A stretch of DNA of 64,000 bases from Streptomyces sp. NBC_00683 (GTDB taxonomy: Bacteria; Actinomycetota; Actinomycetes; Streptomycetales; Streptomycetaceae). The stretch lies in the NCBI RefSeq assembly GCF_036226745.1, contig NZ_CP109013.1, positions 6,882,001-6,946,000 on the forward strand, read 5' to 3'. Made by a program: the position numbers and the translations under genes. Of the stretch, positions 1 through 8,624 are shown in pieces; position 1 is the first letter of the stretch; the number at the start of each line of letters is the position of its first letter. Under the pieces are notes generated by a model. That model worked only from the letters and a program-made list of their open reading frames with translations, was not told the DNA's origin and did no database searches.

Positions 1-282
1 CGCGACCTCGCAGGCACCGTCGTCCTCGTCGGCGTCCCCACCCCGGAGATGCAGCTCGAACTCCCGCTGCTCGACGTGTTCGGCCGCGGCGGCTCGCTCA
101 AGTCCTCCTGGTACGGCGACTGTCTGCCCTCGCGCGACTTCCCCATGCTCATCGACCTGCACCAGCAGGGCCGCATCGACCTCGGCGCGTTCGTCACCGA
201 GACGATCGGACTCGGCGACATCGAACAGGCCTTCGCCCGTATGCACGACGGCGACGTCCTGCGTTCGGTGGTGGTGTTCTGA
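1..282 (+). CDS. S-(hydroxymethyl)mycothiol dehydrogenase, C-terminal part (5' end outside window)
   Basis: This is the last 93 residues of a zinc-type medium-chain alcohol dehydrogenase. The visible part has the end of the nucleotide-binding fold (GTVVLVGVP), then [12 protein letters not shown] and the closing substrate-binding segment ending in LRSVVVF. These features resemble the mycothiol-dependent formaldehyde dehydrogenases of actinomycetes, which oxidise the formaldehyde-mycothiol adduct using NAD. The catalytic zinc region lies outside the window, so the substrate call rests on the C-terminus and on the partner gene. Its stop codon overlaps the start of the downstream metallo-beta-lactamase-fold gene by one base, so the two are translationally coupled. 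This pairing is common for this dehydrogenase. Confidence 0.75.
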   Translation, partial: RDLAGTVVLVGVPTPEMQLELPLLDVFGRGGSLKSSWYGDCLPSRDFPMLIDLHQQGRIDLGAFVTETIGLGDIEQAFARMHDGDVLRSVVVF

Positions 283-911
283 TGACCGCCCGCATCGACC
301 ACCTCGTCACCTCCGGCACCTTCGCCCTCGACGGCGGCGAGTGGGACGTCGACAACAACGTCTGGGTCATCGGCGACGAGACCGAGGCGGTCGTCATCGA
401 CGCCGCCCACGACGCCTTCGCCATCGAGGCCGCACTCGGCGGCCGTACGCTGCGCGCCATCATCTGCACCCACGCGCACAACGACCACATCGACGCGGCC
501 CCCGCCCTCGCCGACGCGACCGGCGCACCGATCCTCCTGCACCCCGACGACCTGCCGCTGTGGAAGCAGACCCACCCGGACCGCACCCCCGACGCCGAAC
601 TGGCCGACGGCCAGGAGCTGGAGATCGCCGGAACACGCCTGTCGGTCCTGCACACCCCGGGCCACGCGCCCGGCGCGGTCTGCCTCTACGCCCCGGACCT
701 GGCCACCGTCTTCACCGGTGACACCCTGTTCCACGGCGGGCCCGGGGCCACCGGACGGTCCTTCTCCCACTTCCCGACGATCGTCGACTCGATCAGGGAC
801 CGGCTGCTCGGACTCCCGCCCGAGACCGTCGTGCGTACCGGACACGGAGACTCCACCACGATCGGCGGCGAGGCCCCGCACCTGGACGAATGGATCGCCC
901 GGGGCCACTGA
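282..911 (+). CDS. MBL-fold metallo-hydrolase (mycothiol-thioester/glyoxalase-II-like)
   Basis: This 209-residue cytosolic hydrolase has a complete binuclear zinc site. It shows the HxHxDH signature (H64, H66, D68, H69 in THAHNDH), H127 in HTPGHAPG, D147 in GDT and H188 in TGHGD. Its start codon overlaps the stop of the mycothiol-dependent dehydrogenase (TGATG), so the two are one transcript. By analogy with glutathione systems it probably hydrolyses the S-formylmycothiol or a related thioester made by the upstream enzyme. The fold and metal ligands are seen directly; the substrate is inferred from context. Confidence 0.85.
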   Translation: MTARIDHLVTSGTFALDGGEWDVDNNVWVIGDETEAVVIDAAHDAFAIEAALGGRTLRAIICTHAHNDHIDAAPALADATGAPILLHPDDLPLWKQTHPDRTPDAELADGQELEIAGTRLSVLHTPGHAPGAVCLYAPDLATVFTGDTLFHGGPGATGRSFSHFPTIVDSIRDRLLGLPPETVVRTGHGDSTTIGGEAPHLDEWIARGH

Positions 912-923
912 CCCGGGCCGGGT

Positions 924-1880
924 TCACCGGTCCGGCCACGCGGTGAGCCGCAGCCCGCTCTCGAAGCGGTGCGGACAGCCCGTGACCGGGTCGGTGAACT
1001 CCAGCACCCTGGCCAGCAGTTGCAGGGGCCGCGTGTAGTCGTCGCGGTCCCGCTCCGGCTCCACCACCGGATAGACGGGATCGTGGACGAGCGGCAGCCC
1101 CAGCGCGTTCATATGGACCCGGAGCTGATGGGTGCGCCCCGTGGCGGGCAGCAGCCGGTAGCGGCCGAGGCCGCCCCGGTGCTCCAGAAGCTCGATCCGG
1201 CTCTCGCTGTTCGCCTCGCCCGGCTCCTCGCGCGCGGCGATGACCCCGCGCTCCTTGACGATCCGGCTGCGCACGGTGCGGGGGAGTGCCACACCCGGGT
1301 CGTACGGTGCCACCGCCTCGTACTCCTTGCGCACCAGCCGGTCCCGGAACAGCGTCTGGTACGCCCCCCGCTCCCCGGGCCGTACGACGAACAGGACGAG
1401 GCCCGCAGTCAGCCGGTCGAGCCGGTGGGCGGGCTGCAGCTCCGGCAGATCCAGCTCCCTGCGCAGCCGGGCCACCGCCGTCTCGGTGATGTGCCGGCCG
1501 CGCGGAGTGGTGGCGAGGAAGTGCGGCTTGTCCGCGATGACGAGGTGCTCGTCGCGGTACACCACACCGACGGGGAACGGCACCGGCTCCTCCGGCGCGA
1601 AATCCCGGTGGAACCAGAGGTACCGGCCCGCTGTGTACGGCTCGTCGCCACGCACCGCACCGCCGTCGGCCCCGACGAACAGCCCCTCGGCGAGCATCGC
1701 GTCCACCCGCTGTGCGCCGACCGCCCCCGCGAACCGGTCCAGCAGATGGTCGCGGACGCATCCCCAGACCCCGTCCGGGTCCTCCGGCAGCCTCACCCGC
1801 ACCGGATCGATCCCGTCGCGCTGGGGCAGCGGGGCGGCGGGGGGCTTCGCCCGTCCTCTCATCGCGTCGGTCCTTGTCAT
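924..1880 (-). CDS. RluA-family RNA pseudouridine synthase
   Basis: This 318-residue protein converts a uridine in rRNA or tRNA to pseudouridine. The RluA signature HRLDRLTAG is present, with D155 as the catalytic aspartate, followed by LVLF. Later motifs include LLPATGRTHQLRVHM, the usual GRTHQ(L/I)R(V/A)H block, and the closing PLVHDPVYP. No S4 RNA-binding domain is obvious in the roughly 110-residue N-terminal part. The gene stands alone, convergent with the upstream hydrolase gene with only 12 bases between stops. The modified position cannot be read from the sequence. A second ATG six codons in is an alternative start. Confidence 0.88.
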   Translation of the reverse strand: MTRTDAMRGRAKPPAAPLPQRDGIDPVRVRLPEDPDGVWGCVRDHLLDRFAGAVGAQRVDAMLAEGLFVGADGGAVRGDEPYTAGRYLWFHRDFAPEEPVPFPVGVVYRDEHLVIADKPHFLATTPRGRHITETAVARLRRELDLPELQPAHRLDRLTAGLVLFVVRPGERGAYQTLFRDRLVRKEYEAVAPYDPGVALPRTVRSRIVKERGVIAAREEPGEANSESRIELLEHRGGLGRYRLLPATGRTHQLRVHMNALGLPLVHDPVYPVVEPERDRDDYTRPLQLLARVLEFTDPVTGCPHRFESGLRLTAWPDR

Positions 1881-1923
1881 GGGTGGGGCCTGGGGGACTG
1901 CCCATCATGGCACCGCCCGGCCG

Positions 1924-3264
1924 TCAGGAGCCGAGCAGCCGCTCGTACTCCTCCTGCGTGACCGGAAGCACGGTGCCGTGCCGGGCGCCCGCCGGGAGTG
2001 CGTAGTCCGTGGACATCGTCCACCTGCCCGAGTCGAGGTCGTCCGTCTCGAACGGCACGTAGCCGCGCCCGCCGAACTCGTCGATGAGGAGGTACCACTT
2101 CTCCTCGGTGTTGGACCTGAAGACCGCTGGGCCCTCACCGCGGTCGACCGAGCCCTTGCCGATGCAGTCGGCCACGAAGCCGTACGAACGGGAGGTGAGG
2201 TCCTGCGACTTCTCCGCCGTGATGAACTTGGAGCACGGGGTGTCCGACGACGGGTTCCGCTCGTCCTTGGTGAAACGGTAGTAACTGCCGTCGTGGCGGA
2301 TGACCGTCGAGTCGATGACCGAGTACCCGGGGTCGTGCCACACCTCCGGCTCGGTGAAGGTGCGGAAGTCACGCGTGGTCGCGTACAGCATCTTGTTGTA
2401 CGTGCTGCCGGTGTGCTCCGGGTCGTCCGCCGCGTAGATCTTGGAGGCCCAGAAGACGACGTACGAGCCGAGCTCCTCGTCGTAGTACGCCTCCGGAGCC
2501 CAGGTGTTGCCGGCGGTTTCGGGCGCGACCTCCACCAGGCGCCGGTCGGTCCAGTTCACCAGGTCCGTGGACTCCCAGACCATGACCGACCTGCTGCCGG
2601 TGCGCTGGACCTGGTCCCAGCTGCCGCCCGTGCCGCCGTACATCCGCAGGTCGGTGGCGATCTGGTAGAACTTGTCGCCCTCCGGGGAGCGGATGACGAA
2701 CGGGTCGCGGAGCCCCTTGGTACCGAGGTCCGAAGTGAGCACCGGCCTGCCGCCGTTCAGCTCCTGCCAGTGCAGCGCGTCGTCGCCCCGGCTGAGCGAC
2801 ATCCGTATCTGCTCGCCGTCCTCGGTGCCCTCGCCGGTGAAGTAGCTCATGGCGTAGCCGGTGTACGCCCGCTCCTGCGGCAGTTCGGGCACGGCGGCGG
2901 TGAAGGTACGGCGGGCGGCCGCCCTGCCCCGGGTGACCACGGCGGTGAGCTCCACGCTCGTCGGTCCCGCACCGGGTTCCGGGCGGTGCACGATGCCTGT
3001 CGCGTCGATGACCCGGGGCTTCTGCGATCTCCAGGTGACGGTGGTGCCGTGGGTGCCCGTGGCGGGCAGCGTCAGATTGCCGCGCACGTCGTCGAGGCCG
3101 TGCACCGTGAGTGCGGCCGCGGCCCGCGCGGTGGCTGCCCCGTCGCTGATCCCCGCGGATCCGGCGTGGGCGGGGCTGCTGCCCGGGAAGGCGAGCAGGC
3201 CGACGACGAGGGACAGGAGAGGCAGCAGAGGGGCAAGGGCTCTTCTCGCGGGGTGCGGACGCAT
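1924..3264 (-). CDS. secreted GH43-like glycoside hydrolase with N-terminal Ig-like domain
   Basis: This 446-residue exported protein has a Sec signal peptide (about residues 1-34, ending PAHAG). An Ig-like domain of the type often seen before GH43 modules follows (about 45-125, with VTWRSQKPRVIDATG). The rest is a five-bladed beta-propeller-like region with repeated GH43-style segments such as GLRDPFVIRSPEG, VMVWESTDLVNWT and TWAPEAYYDEELGSYVVFWAS. The family usually cleaves arabinan, xylan or related side chains; the exact substrate is not readable. It is divergent from an acetylesterase and a second GH43 gene, which points to pectin or arabinan breakdown outside the cell. Confidence 0.8.
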   Translation of the reverse strand: MRPHPARRALAPLLPLLSLVVGLLAFPGSSPAHAGSAGISDGAATARAAAALTVHGLDDVRGNLTLPATGTHGTTVTWRSQKPRVIDATGIVHRPEPGAGPTSVELTAVVTRGRAAARRTFTAAVPELPQERAYTGYAMSYFTGEGTEDGEQIRMSLSRGDDALHWQELNGGRPVLTSDLGTKGLRDPFVIRSPEGDKFYQIATDLRMYGGTGGSWDQVQRTGSRSVMVWESTDLVNWTDRRLVEVAPETAGNTWAPEAYYDEELGSYVVFWASKIYAADDPEHTGSTYNKMLYATTRDFRTFTEPEVWHDPGYSVIDSTVIRHDGSYYRFTKDERNPSSDTPCSKFITAEKSQDLTSRSYGFVADCIGKGSVDRGEGPAVFRSNTEEKWYLLIDEFGGRGYVPFETDDLDSGRWTMSTDYALPAGARHGTVLPVTQEEYERLLGS

Positions 3265-3374
3265 GACTCTCCCGACGTTGTTCGGAATACCGGACGCTGT
3301 TCGTCAAATCGGACCGACGCTAGGGGTGCCGAGGGCCCCCGTCAAGGGTCGCGGACGAATCCGTACGCACTGTA

Positions 3375-3386
3375 GAAAGCGCTTGC
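3375..3386. promoter_or_regulatory. putative LacI-type operator in divergent hydrolase promoter region
   Basis: The 192-base region between the divergent GH43-like gene and the esterase gene holds an imperfect 12-bp palindrome with the 8-bp core AAGCGCTT centred on CG. This is the usual architecture of LacI-family operators. It sits about 70 bases before the esterase start and 110 bases before the GH43 start, so one regulator could control both. The regulator is unknown and no LacI gene is adjacent. This is a pattern match only. Confidence 0.35.
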
Positions 3387-3455
3387 CGACCCGCGTAGGG
3401 TCCTGCCCGCTGAATCCATTCAATCCGCTGTCGCCCCACCCCGAGGAGCCTCGCC

Positions 3456-4514
3456 ATGCGCCGAGCCGGAACCGTCCTGCTGGCCGCCTGCACCGCCGCT
3501 GCCGCCCTGACCGCCCTCGCGGTCACTCCCGCGGTGGCCCAGAACCGCACCGCGGCCGGGCCGGACGGCCTGGACCGCTGCACCGGGACGGCCCCGGTCG
3601 TCTGCCACTTCGACGTCACCCCCGGCACGTACCGGGTCAGGGTCCTCCTCGGGGGTGCGGAGGCCGGCTCGACGGCGGTCACCGCCGAGACCCGCAGAAC
3701 CGTGCTCGCCGAGACCCCGAACGCCGCCGGTGAGACCGTGCGCCGCAGCTTCACGGTGGATGTGCGCGAGCCGGAGGGCGAGCCCACCGGGCCGGTCGGC
3801 AGCCCCGGACTGGACCTCGCCTTCGGCGGCGCGGCACCGCGGCTCGCGGGACTCCGGGTCGAGCGGGTCCGCACGCCCCAGATCCTCCTCGCGGGCGACT
3901 CCACCGTCTGCGACCAGCCCGGCGAGCCCTACTCGGGCTGGGGGCAGCAGCTCCCGCAGTACCTCACGGACCGGCTCTCCGTCGCCAACTACGCCGACTC
4001 CGGGGAGAGCTCGCAGACCTTCCGGGACAACCCGGCCCTGTTCCCCGCCCTCCGGGCCCGTATCCACCGCGGCGACCTCGTCCTCATCCAGCTCGCCCAC
4101 AACGACAAGCAGACCGACCGCGACACCTACCGGGCCAACCTCACCGCGATGATCGAGGGCGTACGCGCCGAGGGCGGCCGGCCCGTGCTCGTCACCCCGA
4201 TCGTCCGCCGCTGGTTCAACACCGACGGCACGCTCGACAACGGCACCGCGCTGATCGTCAACGGCCTCGGCGTGGACCTGCCCGCCGAGGTGCGCACCCT
4301 CGCCGCCGAGCAGGACACCCCGCTCGTCGACCTCACCGCCCTGACCAAGGCGCGCGTCGAGGAGCTCGGCCCCGAGGCCTCCAAGGCCCTCTACCTCTAC
4401 GACGAGAAGCGCGACAACACCCACACCTCCACGCGCGGCGCCACCGAGTACGCCGCGCTCGTCCTCGGTGAACTGCGCGCCCAGCAGCTCCTTGCGCCGC
4501 GCACGGTCCGCTGA
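3456..4514 (+). CDS. secreted SGNH esterase, rhamnogalacturonan acetylesterase-like (CE12-like)
   Basis: This 352-residue exported esterase probably removes acetyl groups from pectic rhamnogalacturonan. A signal peptide (about 1-29, ending AVAQ) is followed by a beta-rich domain of about 110 residues. The SGNH domain then shows the catalytic serine in GDST (S149), the H-N-D block LAHND (about 215-217) and the closing catalytic pair in DNTHTSTRGA (D320, H323). The start is preceded by GAGGAG. The neighbours are two GH43-like enzymes and an arabinofuranosidase, a natural set for pectin side chains. Acetylated xylan is an alternative substrate. Confidence 0.85.
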   Translation: MRRAGTVLLAACTAAAALTALAVTPAVAQNRTAAGPDGLDRCTGTAPVVCHFDVTPGTYRVRVLLGGAEAGSTAVTAETRRTVLAETPNAAGETVRRSFTVDVREPEGEPTGPVGSPGLDLAFGGAAPRLAGLRVERVRTPQILLAGDSTVCDQPGEPYSGWGQQLPQYLTDRLSVANYADSGESSQTFRDNPALFPALRARIHRGDLVLIQLAHNDKQTDRDTYRANLTAMIEGVRAEGGRPVLVTPIVRRWFNTDGTLDNGTALIVNGLGVDLPAEVRTLAAEQDTPLVDLTALTKARVEELGPEASKALYLYDEKRDNTHTSTRGATEYAALVLGELRAQQLLAPRTVR

Positions 4515-4542
4515 CCCCGCACCCCGACGAAAGGCGATCGCC

Positions 4543-5586
4543 GTGAACCATGCCGAAGTGCCCAGCCGCAGGGCCGTGCTGAGGGGAGCCCTGGGCGCGG
4601 GAGCCCTCACCGCCGTACCCGGCGTCGCCCACGCCGCGGCGCCACGCGCCCCGTACCGCAATCCACTGGTCGAGCAACGCGCCGACCCGCACATCACCCG
4701 GCACACCGACGGCCGCTACTACTTCACCGCCAGCGCCCCCGAGTACGACCGGATCATCCTGCGGTCCTCCCGCACCCTGCACGGCCTGAGCACCGCCGAG
4801 GAAGCGGTGATCTGGACACGGCACGCCACCGGGGACATGGCCGCCCACATCTGGGCGCCGGAACTCCACCGCATCGGCGGCAAGTGGTACGTCTACTTCG
4901 CCTCGGCGCCCGCGGACGACGTCTGGAAGATACGGATCTGGGTGCTGGAGAACGCGAGCGCCGACCCCTTCCGCGGCACCTGGACCGAGAAGGGGCAGCT
5001 CACCACGGCCTGGGACACGTTCTCGCTCGACGCCCACACCTTCACCCACCGGGGAGACCGCTACCTCGTCTGGGCCCAGCACGAGCCCGGCCTGGACAAC
5101 AACACCGGGCTCTTCCTCTCCCGGATGGCCGACCCGTGGACGCTGACCGGGCCCCAGATCCGCCTCAGCACACCCGAGTACGACTGGGAGTGCGTCGGCT
5201 TCAAGGTCAACGAAGGAGCCGCGGTGATCAAGCGGAACGGCCGCGTCTTCATGACGTACTCCGCGAGCGCGACCGATGCCAACTACTGCATGGGCCTCCT
5301 CACCGCGGACGACCGCAGCGACCTGATGAACCCTGCCTCCTGGGCCAAGTCCCCGGAGCCCGTCTTCACCAGCAGCGAGGAGACCGGACAGTACGGTCCG
5401 GGCCACAACTCCTTCACCGTGGCCGAGGACGGCCGCACCGACGTGCTCGTCTACCACGCACGGCCGTACCGGGAGATCACCGGCGACCCGCTGCACGACC
5501 CCAATCGGCACACCCGGATCCAGCGGCTGGCCTGGAACGCGGACGGCACGCCGGACTTCGGCATCCCGGTGGCCGACTCCGCCTGA
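4543..5586 (+). CDS. secreted GH43-family glycosidase (Tat-type signal)
   Basis: This protein of about 347 residues begins at GTG, chosen because GAAAGG lies ten bases upstream and because this start gives a clean twin-arginine signal (PSRRAVLRG, then a hydrophobic run and VAHAAA). The propeller starts with the GH43 catalytic-base motif RADPHI (D48) and continues with HIWAPELHRIGGKWYVYFAS and a conserved glutamate region after WECVGFKVNEG. GH43 enzymes with this layout are mostly exo-acting arabinofuranosidases or xylosidases. It lies 28 bases after the esterase gene and is probably co-transcribed with it. Confidence 0.85.
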   Translation: MNHAEVPSRRAVLRGALGAGALTAVPGVAHAAAPRAPYRNPLVEQRADPHITRHTDGRYYFTASAPEYDRIILRSSRTLHGLSTAEEAVIWTRHATGDMAAHIWAPELHRIGGKWYVYFASAPADDVWKIRIWVLENASADPFRGTWTEKGQLTTAWDTFSLDAHTFTHRGDRYLVWAQHEPGLDNNTGLFLSRMADPWTLTGPQIRLSTPEYDWECVGFKVNEGAAVIKRNGRVFMTYSASATDANYCMGLLTADDRSDLMNPASWAKSPEPVFTSSEETGQYGPGHNSFTVAEDGRTDVLVYHARPYREITGDPLHDPNRHTRIQRLAWNADGTPDFGIPVADSA

Positions 5587-5625
5587 CGCCTGACGCCTGA
5601 CGCCTGACGCCTGACGCCTGACGCC
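5581..5625. repeat. heptanucleotide tandem repeat (six GCCTGAC units)
   Basis: Six perfect tandem copies of GCCTGAC plus a partial seventh begin inside the last codons of the GH43 gene and run through its stop codon. Because the unit is seven bases long and contains TGA, the array places a stop in every forward reading frame. It is therefore a tight translational block after the gene. It may have grown by slipped-strand replication and could vary in length between strains. Confidence 0.9.
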
Positions 5626-5718
5626 GGAACCGGCCCCCGGCCGACCGGGCCGTGGCCGGTCCGCAGCATTGACGCGTTCCATGTCTCTGCCTATCTTGCG
5701 TTCGAAGTTCTGGGCAAT

Positions 5719-5734
5719 GTCCGATATATCGAAC
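5719..5734. promoter_or_regulatory. putative operator upstream of GH51 gene
   Basis: A 16-bp dyad with the perfect 10-bp core CGATATATCG lies 20 bases before the GH51 start codon. It is unusually AT-rich for this genome and overlaps the place where a promoter or repressor site is expected. A related TTCGAA stretch lies at 5701-5706. No regulator gene is adjacent, so the binding protein is unknown. Confidence 0.4.
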
Positions 5735-5754
5735 AGTTAACCCCTGGAGCATCC

Positions 5755-8307
5755 ATGCCGTACCCGCAACTGTGGCCCCGGCTCACCGTCCCCGTCGCCG
5801 CGCTCCTCCTCGGAACGCTGGTGGCCGCGCCCGCCCGCGCCGACGACGCCGCACCGGCGGCGGAGCCGACCGACTACTCCCTCACCGTCCACCCGGACCG
5901 CACCGGCCCCGCCATCGACGACTCGATGTACGGCGTCTTCTACGAAGACATCAACCACGCGGCCGACGGAGGGCTGTACGCCGAACTCGTCCAGAACAGG
6001 TCCTTCGAGTACGACCGCGCCGACAACGCCGCTTACTCGGCCATGACCGCCTGGAGCCCGACCGCGGTGTCCGGCGGTACGGGGCAGGCCCGGACCCTGG
6101 ACGACGACGAGCGCCTGGGCGAACGCAACCGCCGGTACCTGCGCCTCGACCTCGACGGCGGCGCGGGCGGGCAGGCCGGTTTCGGAGTGACCAACTCCGG
6201 TTACAACGAGGGCCTGCGCATACGCGAGGGCGCCCGCTACGACTTCTCCGTCTGGGCACGCACCGACCGGGCCGAGGGCACCGCGCTGACCGTCGGAGCG
6301 ACCGCGGCGGACGGCACCGCGCTCACCGCACCGCTGCGCATCACCGTGCGCGGAGACCGCTGGACGAAGTACACGGGCACCCTCACCGCCCGCACCGCGG
6401 CCGCGGACGGCAGGCTCACCGTGACGGCAGGCGGCAGCGGCACCGTACGGCTCGACATGATCTCCCTCTTCCCCCGGGACACCTACAAGGGACGGGTCAA
6501 CGGCCTCCGCAAGGACCTCGCGGAGAAGACAGCCGCACTGGAACCCGGCTTCCTGCGCTTCCCGGGCGGCTGCCTCGTCAACACGGGAAGCCATGAGGCG
6601 TACGAGGCGCCCGGCTGGGAGCGCAAGCGCTCCTACCAGTGGAAGGACACCATCGGCCCGGTCGAGCAGCGTCCCGTCAACGCCAACTTCTGGGGCTACA
6701 ACCAGACCTACGGCCTCGGCTACTACGAGTACTTCCAGTTCGCCGAGGACATCGGCGCGATGGCGCTGCCCGTCGTGCCCGCACTCGTCACCGGCTGCGG
6801 CCAGAACAAGGCGACCGACGACCCCGAACTGCTGGCACGGCACATCCAGGACACCCTCGACCTGATCGAGTTCGCCAACGGCCCGGCCGACTCCATCTGG
6901 GGTGCCAAGCGCGCCGCCATGGGCCACCGCGCCCCGTTCGGGCTCACCCACCTGGAGGTCGGCAACGAGGAGAACCTCCCGGACGAGTTCTTCACCCGCT
7001 TCACCCGGTTCCGCGAGGCCATCGAGGCCAGGTACCCGGACATCACCGTGGTCAGCAACTCCGGCCCGGACGACAGCGGCACCACCTTCGACCGCGCCTG
7101 GCAGCTCAACCGGGACGCGGACGTCGCCATGGTCGACGAGCACTACTACAACAGCCCGCAGTGGTTCCTCGAGAACAACGCCCGCTACGACACCTACGAC
7201 CGCAACGGCCCCGAGGTGTTCCTCGGCGAGTACGCCTCGCTCGACAACCGCTTCTCCAACGCCCTCGCCGAAGCCGCCTTCATGACCGGCCTCGAACGCA
7301 ACGCTGATGTCGTGAAGCTCGCCTCCTACGCCCCGCTGCTCGCCGACACGAACGACTCGCAGTGGCGCCCGGACATGATCTGGTTCGACAACGAGAAGTC
7401 ATGGGGGTCGGCGAACTACGAGGTGCAGAAGCTCTTCATGAACAACGTCGGCGACCGGGTCGTGCCGAGCACCGCGTCCACCACCCCGGCGGTCTCCGCA
7501 CCGATCACCGGCGCCGTCGGGCTGTCGACCTGGGCGACCAGTGCCGCGTACGACGACGTCGAGGTCACCGGCGAGGACGGCACCCGGCTGCTGAGCGACG
7601 ACTTCTCCGCCGGGGACGCGCAGTGGACGAAGGCGGCGGGCCGCGGCGCCTGGGCCGTCCAGGACGGCGCGTACGTCCAGTCCGACGAGAGCGCCGAGAA
7701 CACCCTGGTCACGGCCGGCGACACCGGCTGGCAGAACTACGACCTGCGGGTCAGGGCGACGAAGAAGGCGGGCAAGGAGGGCTTCCTCGTCGCCTTCGGG
7801 GTCAAGGACACCGGGAACAAGTACTGGTGGAACCTCGGAGGCTGGGGCAACACCCGCTCCGCCGTGGAGAAGACGGTCGACGGCGCCAACCAGACGATGA
7901 CCGAGGACAGCACGAAGATCGAGACGGGACGCGCCTACGACCTCAGGATCCAGGTGCGCGGCCGCCAGGTCACCCTCTTCCTCGACGGGAAGCAGTGGGG
8001 CACCTTCACCGACGACAAGCCCGCCGAACCCTTCCGGCAGGTGGTCACCCGGGACGACGCCACCGGTGAACTCGTGGTCAAGGTGGTCAACGCCCAGGCG
8101 TCGGATGCCAGGACCAGGATCGACCTGGGGGCGAGGCCGGCCTCACGGACCGCCCGGCTGACCACGCTCCAGGCGGCCCCGGACGCGGTGAACACCGCCG
8201 GTGACCGTCAGGTGGCGCCACGGAAGACGACCCTGCGGGTCGACGGGCGCGTGCTCACCCACACGTTCCCGGCGCACTCCGTGACCTTCCTGCGCATCAA
8301 GGAATAG
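5755..8307 (+). CDS. secreted GH51 alpha-L-arabinofuranosidase with carbohydrate-binding-like modules
   Basis: This 850-residue exported enzyme removes terminal L-arabinofuranose. It has a signal peptide (about 1-29), a GH51 N-terminal part (SMYGVFYEDINHAADGG), and an inserted beta-sandwich at about 140-245 resembling CBM4/9. The catalytic barrel follows with RFPGGC, the acid/base in VGNEEN (E405), VDEHYY and the nucleophile in FLGEYAS (E492). After the barrel, a laminin-G/DUF1080-like module (about 610-765) precedes the C-terminal beta domain. GGAG before the ATG supports the start. It completes the arabinan/pectin set transcribed just upstream. Confidence 0.92.
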   Translation: MPYPQLWPRLTVPVAALLLGTLVAAPARADDAAPAAEPTDYSLTVHPDRTGPAIDDSMYGVFYEDINHAADGGLYAELVQNRSFEYDRADNAAYSAMTAWSPTAVSGGTGQARTLDDDERLGERNRRYLRLDLDGGAGGQAGFGVTNSGYNEGLRIREGARYDFSVWARTDRAEGTALTVGATAADGTALTAPLRITVRGDRWTKYTGTLTARTAAADGRLTVTAGGSGTVRLDMISLFPRDTYKGRVNGLRKDLAEKTAALEPGFLRFPGGCLVNTGSHEAYEAPGWERKRSYQWKDTIGPVEQRPVNANFWGYNQTYGLGYYEYFQFAEDIGAMALPVVPALVTGCGQNKATDDPELLARHIQDTLDLIEFANGPADSIWGAKRAAMGHRAPFGLTHLEVGNEENLPDEFFTRFTRFREAIEARYPDITVVSNSGPDDSGTTFDRAWQLNRDADVAMVDEHYYNSPQWFLENNARYDTYDRNGPEVFLGEYASLDNRFSNALAEAAFMTGLERNADVVKLASYAPLLADTNDSQWRPDMIWFDNEKSWGSANYEVQKLFMNNVGDRVVPSTASTTPAVSAPITGAVGLSTWATSAAYDDVEVTGEDGTRLLSDDFSAGDAQWTKAAGRGAWAVQDGAYVQSDESAENTLVTAGDTGWQNYDLRVRATKKAGKEGFLVAFGVKDTGNKYWWNLGGWGNTRSAVEKTVDGANQTMTEDSTKIETGRAYDLRIQVRGRQVTLFLDGKQWGTFTDDKPAEPFRQVVTRDDATGELVVKVVNAQASDARTRIDLGARPASRTARLTTLQAAPDAVNTAGDRQVAPRKTTLRVDGRVLTHTFPAHSVTFLRIKE

Positions 8308-8321
8308 GGCCTGGAACAGCG

Positions 8322-8349
8322 AAAACCCCCAGGGTGACCTGGGGGTTTT
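8322..8349. terminator. bidirectional terminator between GH51 gene and tRNA-Leu
   Basis: A perfect 12-bp stem with a GTGA tetraloop is flanked by AAAA on one side and TTTT on the other, so it works in both directions. It lies just after the GH51 stop and just beyond the 3' end of the oppositely oriented tRNA gene. Confidence 0.9.
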
Positions 8350-8353
8350 CTGC

Positions 8354-8441
8354 TGGTGTCCGAGGGGGGACTTGAACCCCCACGCCCGATAAAGGGCACT
8401 AGCACCTCAAGCTAGCGCGTCTGCCATTCCGCCACCCGGAC
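8354..8441 (-). tRNA. tRNA-Leu (anticodon GAG), CCA encoded
   Basis: The minus strand folds into a class II tRNA with acceptor GTCCGGG pairing to CTCGGAC (one G-U pair), discriminator A and an encoded CCA. The anticodon stem CTAGC/GCTAG encloses loop TTGAGGT, which gives anticodon GAG for CUC/CUU codons. A long variable arm, typical of leucine tRNAs, and GGTTCAAGTCC in the T arm are present. Its 3' end faces the hydrolase cluster. Confidence 0.95.
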
Positions 8442-8624
8442 CGGGTGTGTGCCGACCGGGCAGGGCCCGTTCCGACGTGGAAAACCATAGCAAACATTCG
8501 GGGGTGCTCGATCACGCCCCATGACGTGTGAAAGGCACGTAACGAGGAGCGGGCGGTCTTGGGTGTGCGGGGCAGGCGCGCGAGGATGAGGGGGAGCACC
8601 ACCGCGACAGTGGAAGGAAGCAGC

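Noticed and set aside
5581..5625. CRISPR-like array
   Set aside because: The units are seven bases long with no spacers, so this is a simple tandem repeat.
8354..8441. Integrase attachment duplication at tRNA-Leu
   Set aside because: I found no second copy of the tRNA 3' end and no integrase gene in the window.
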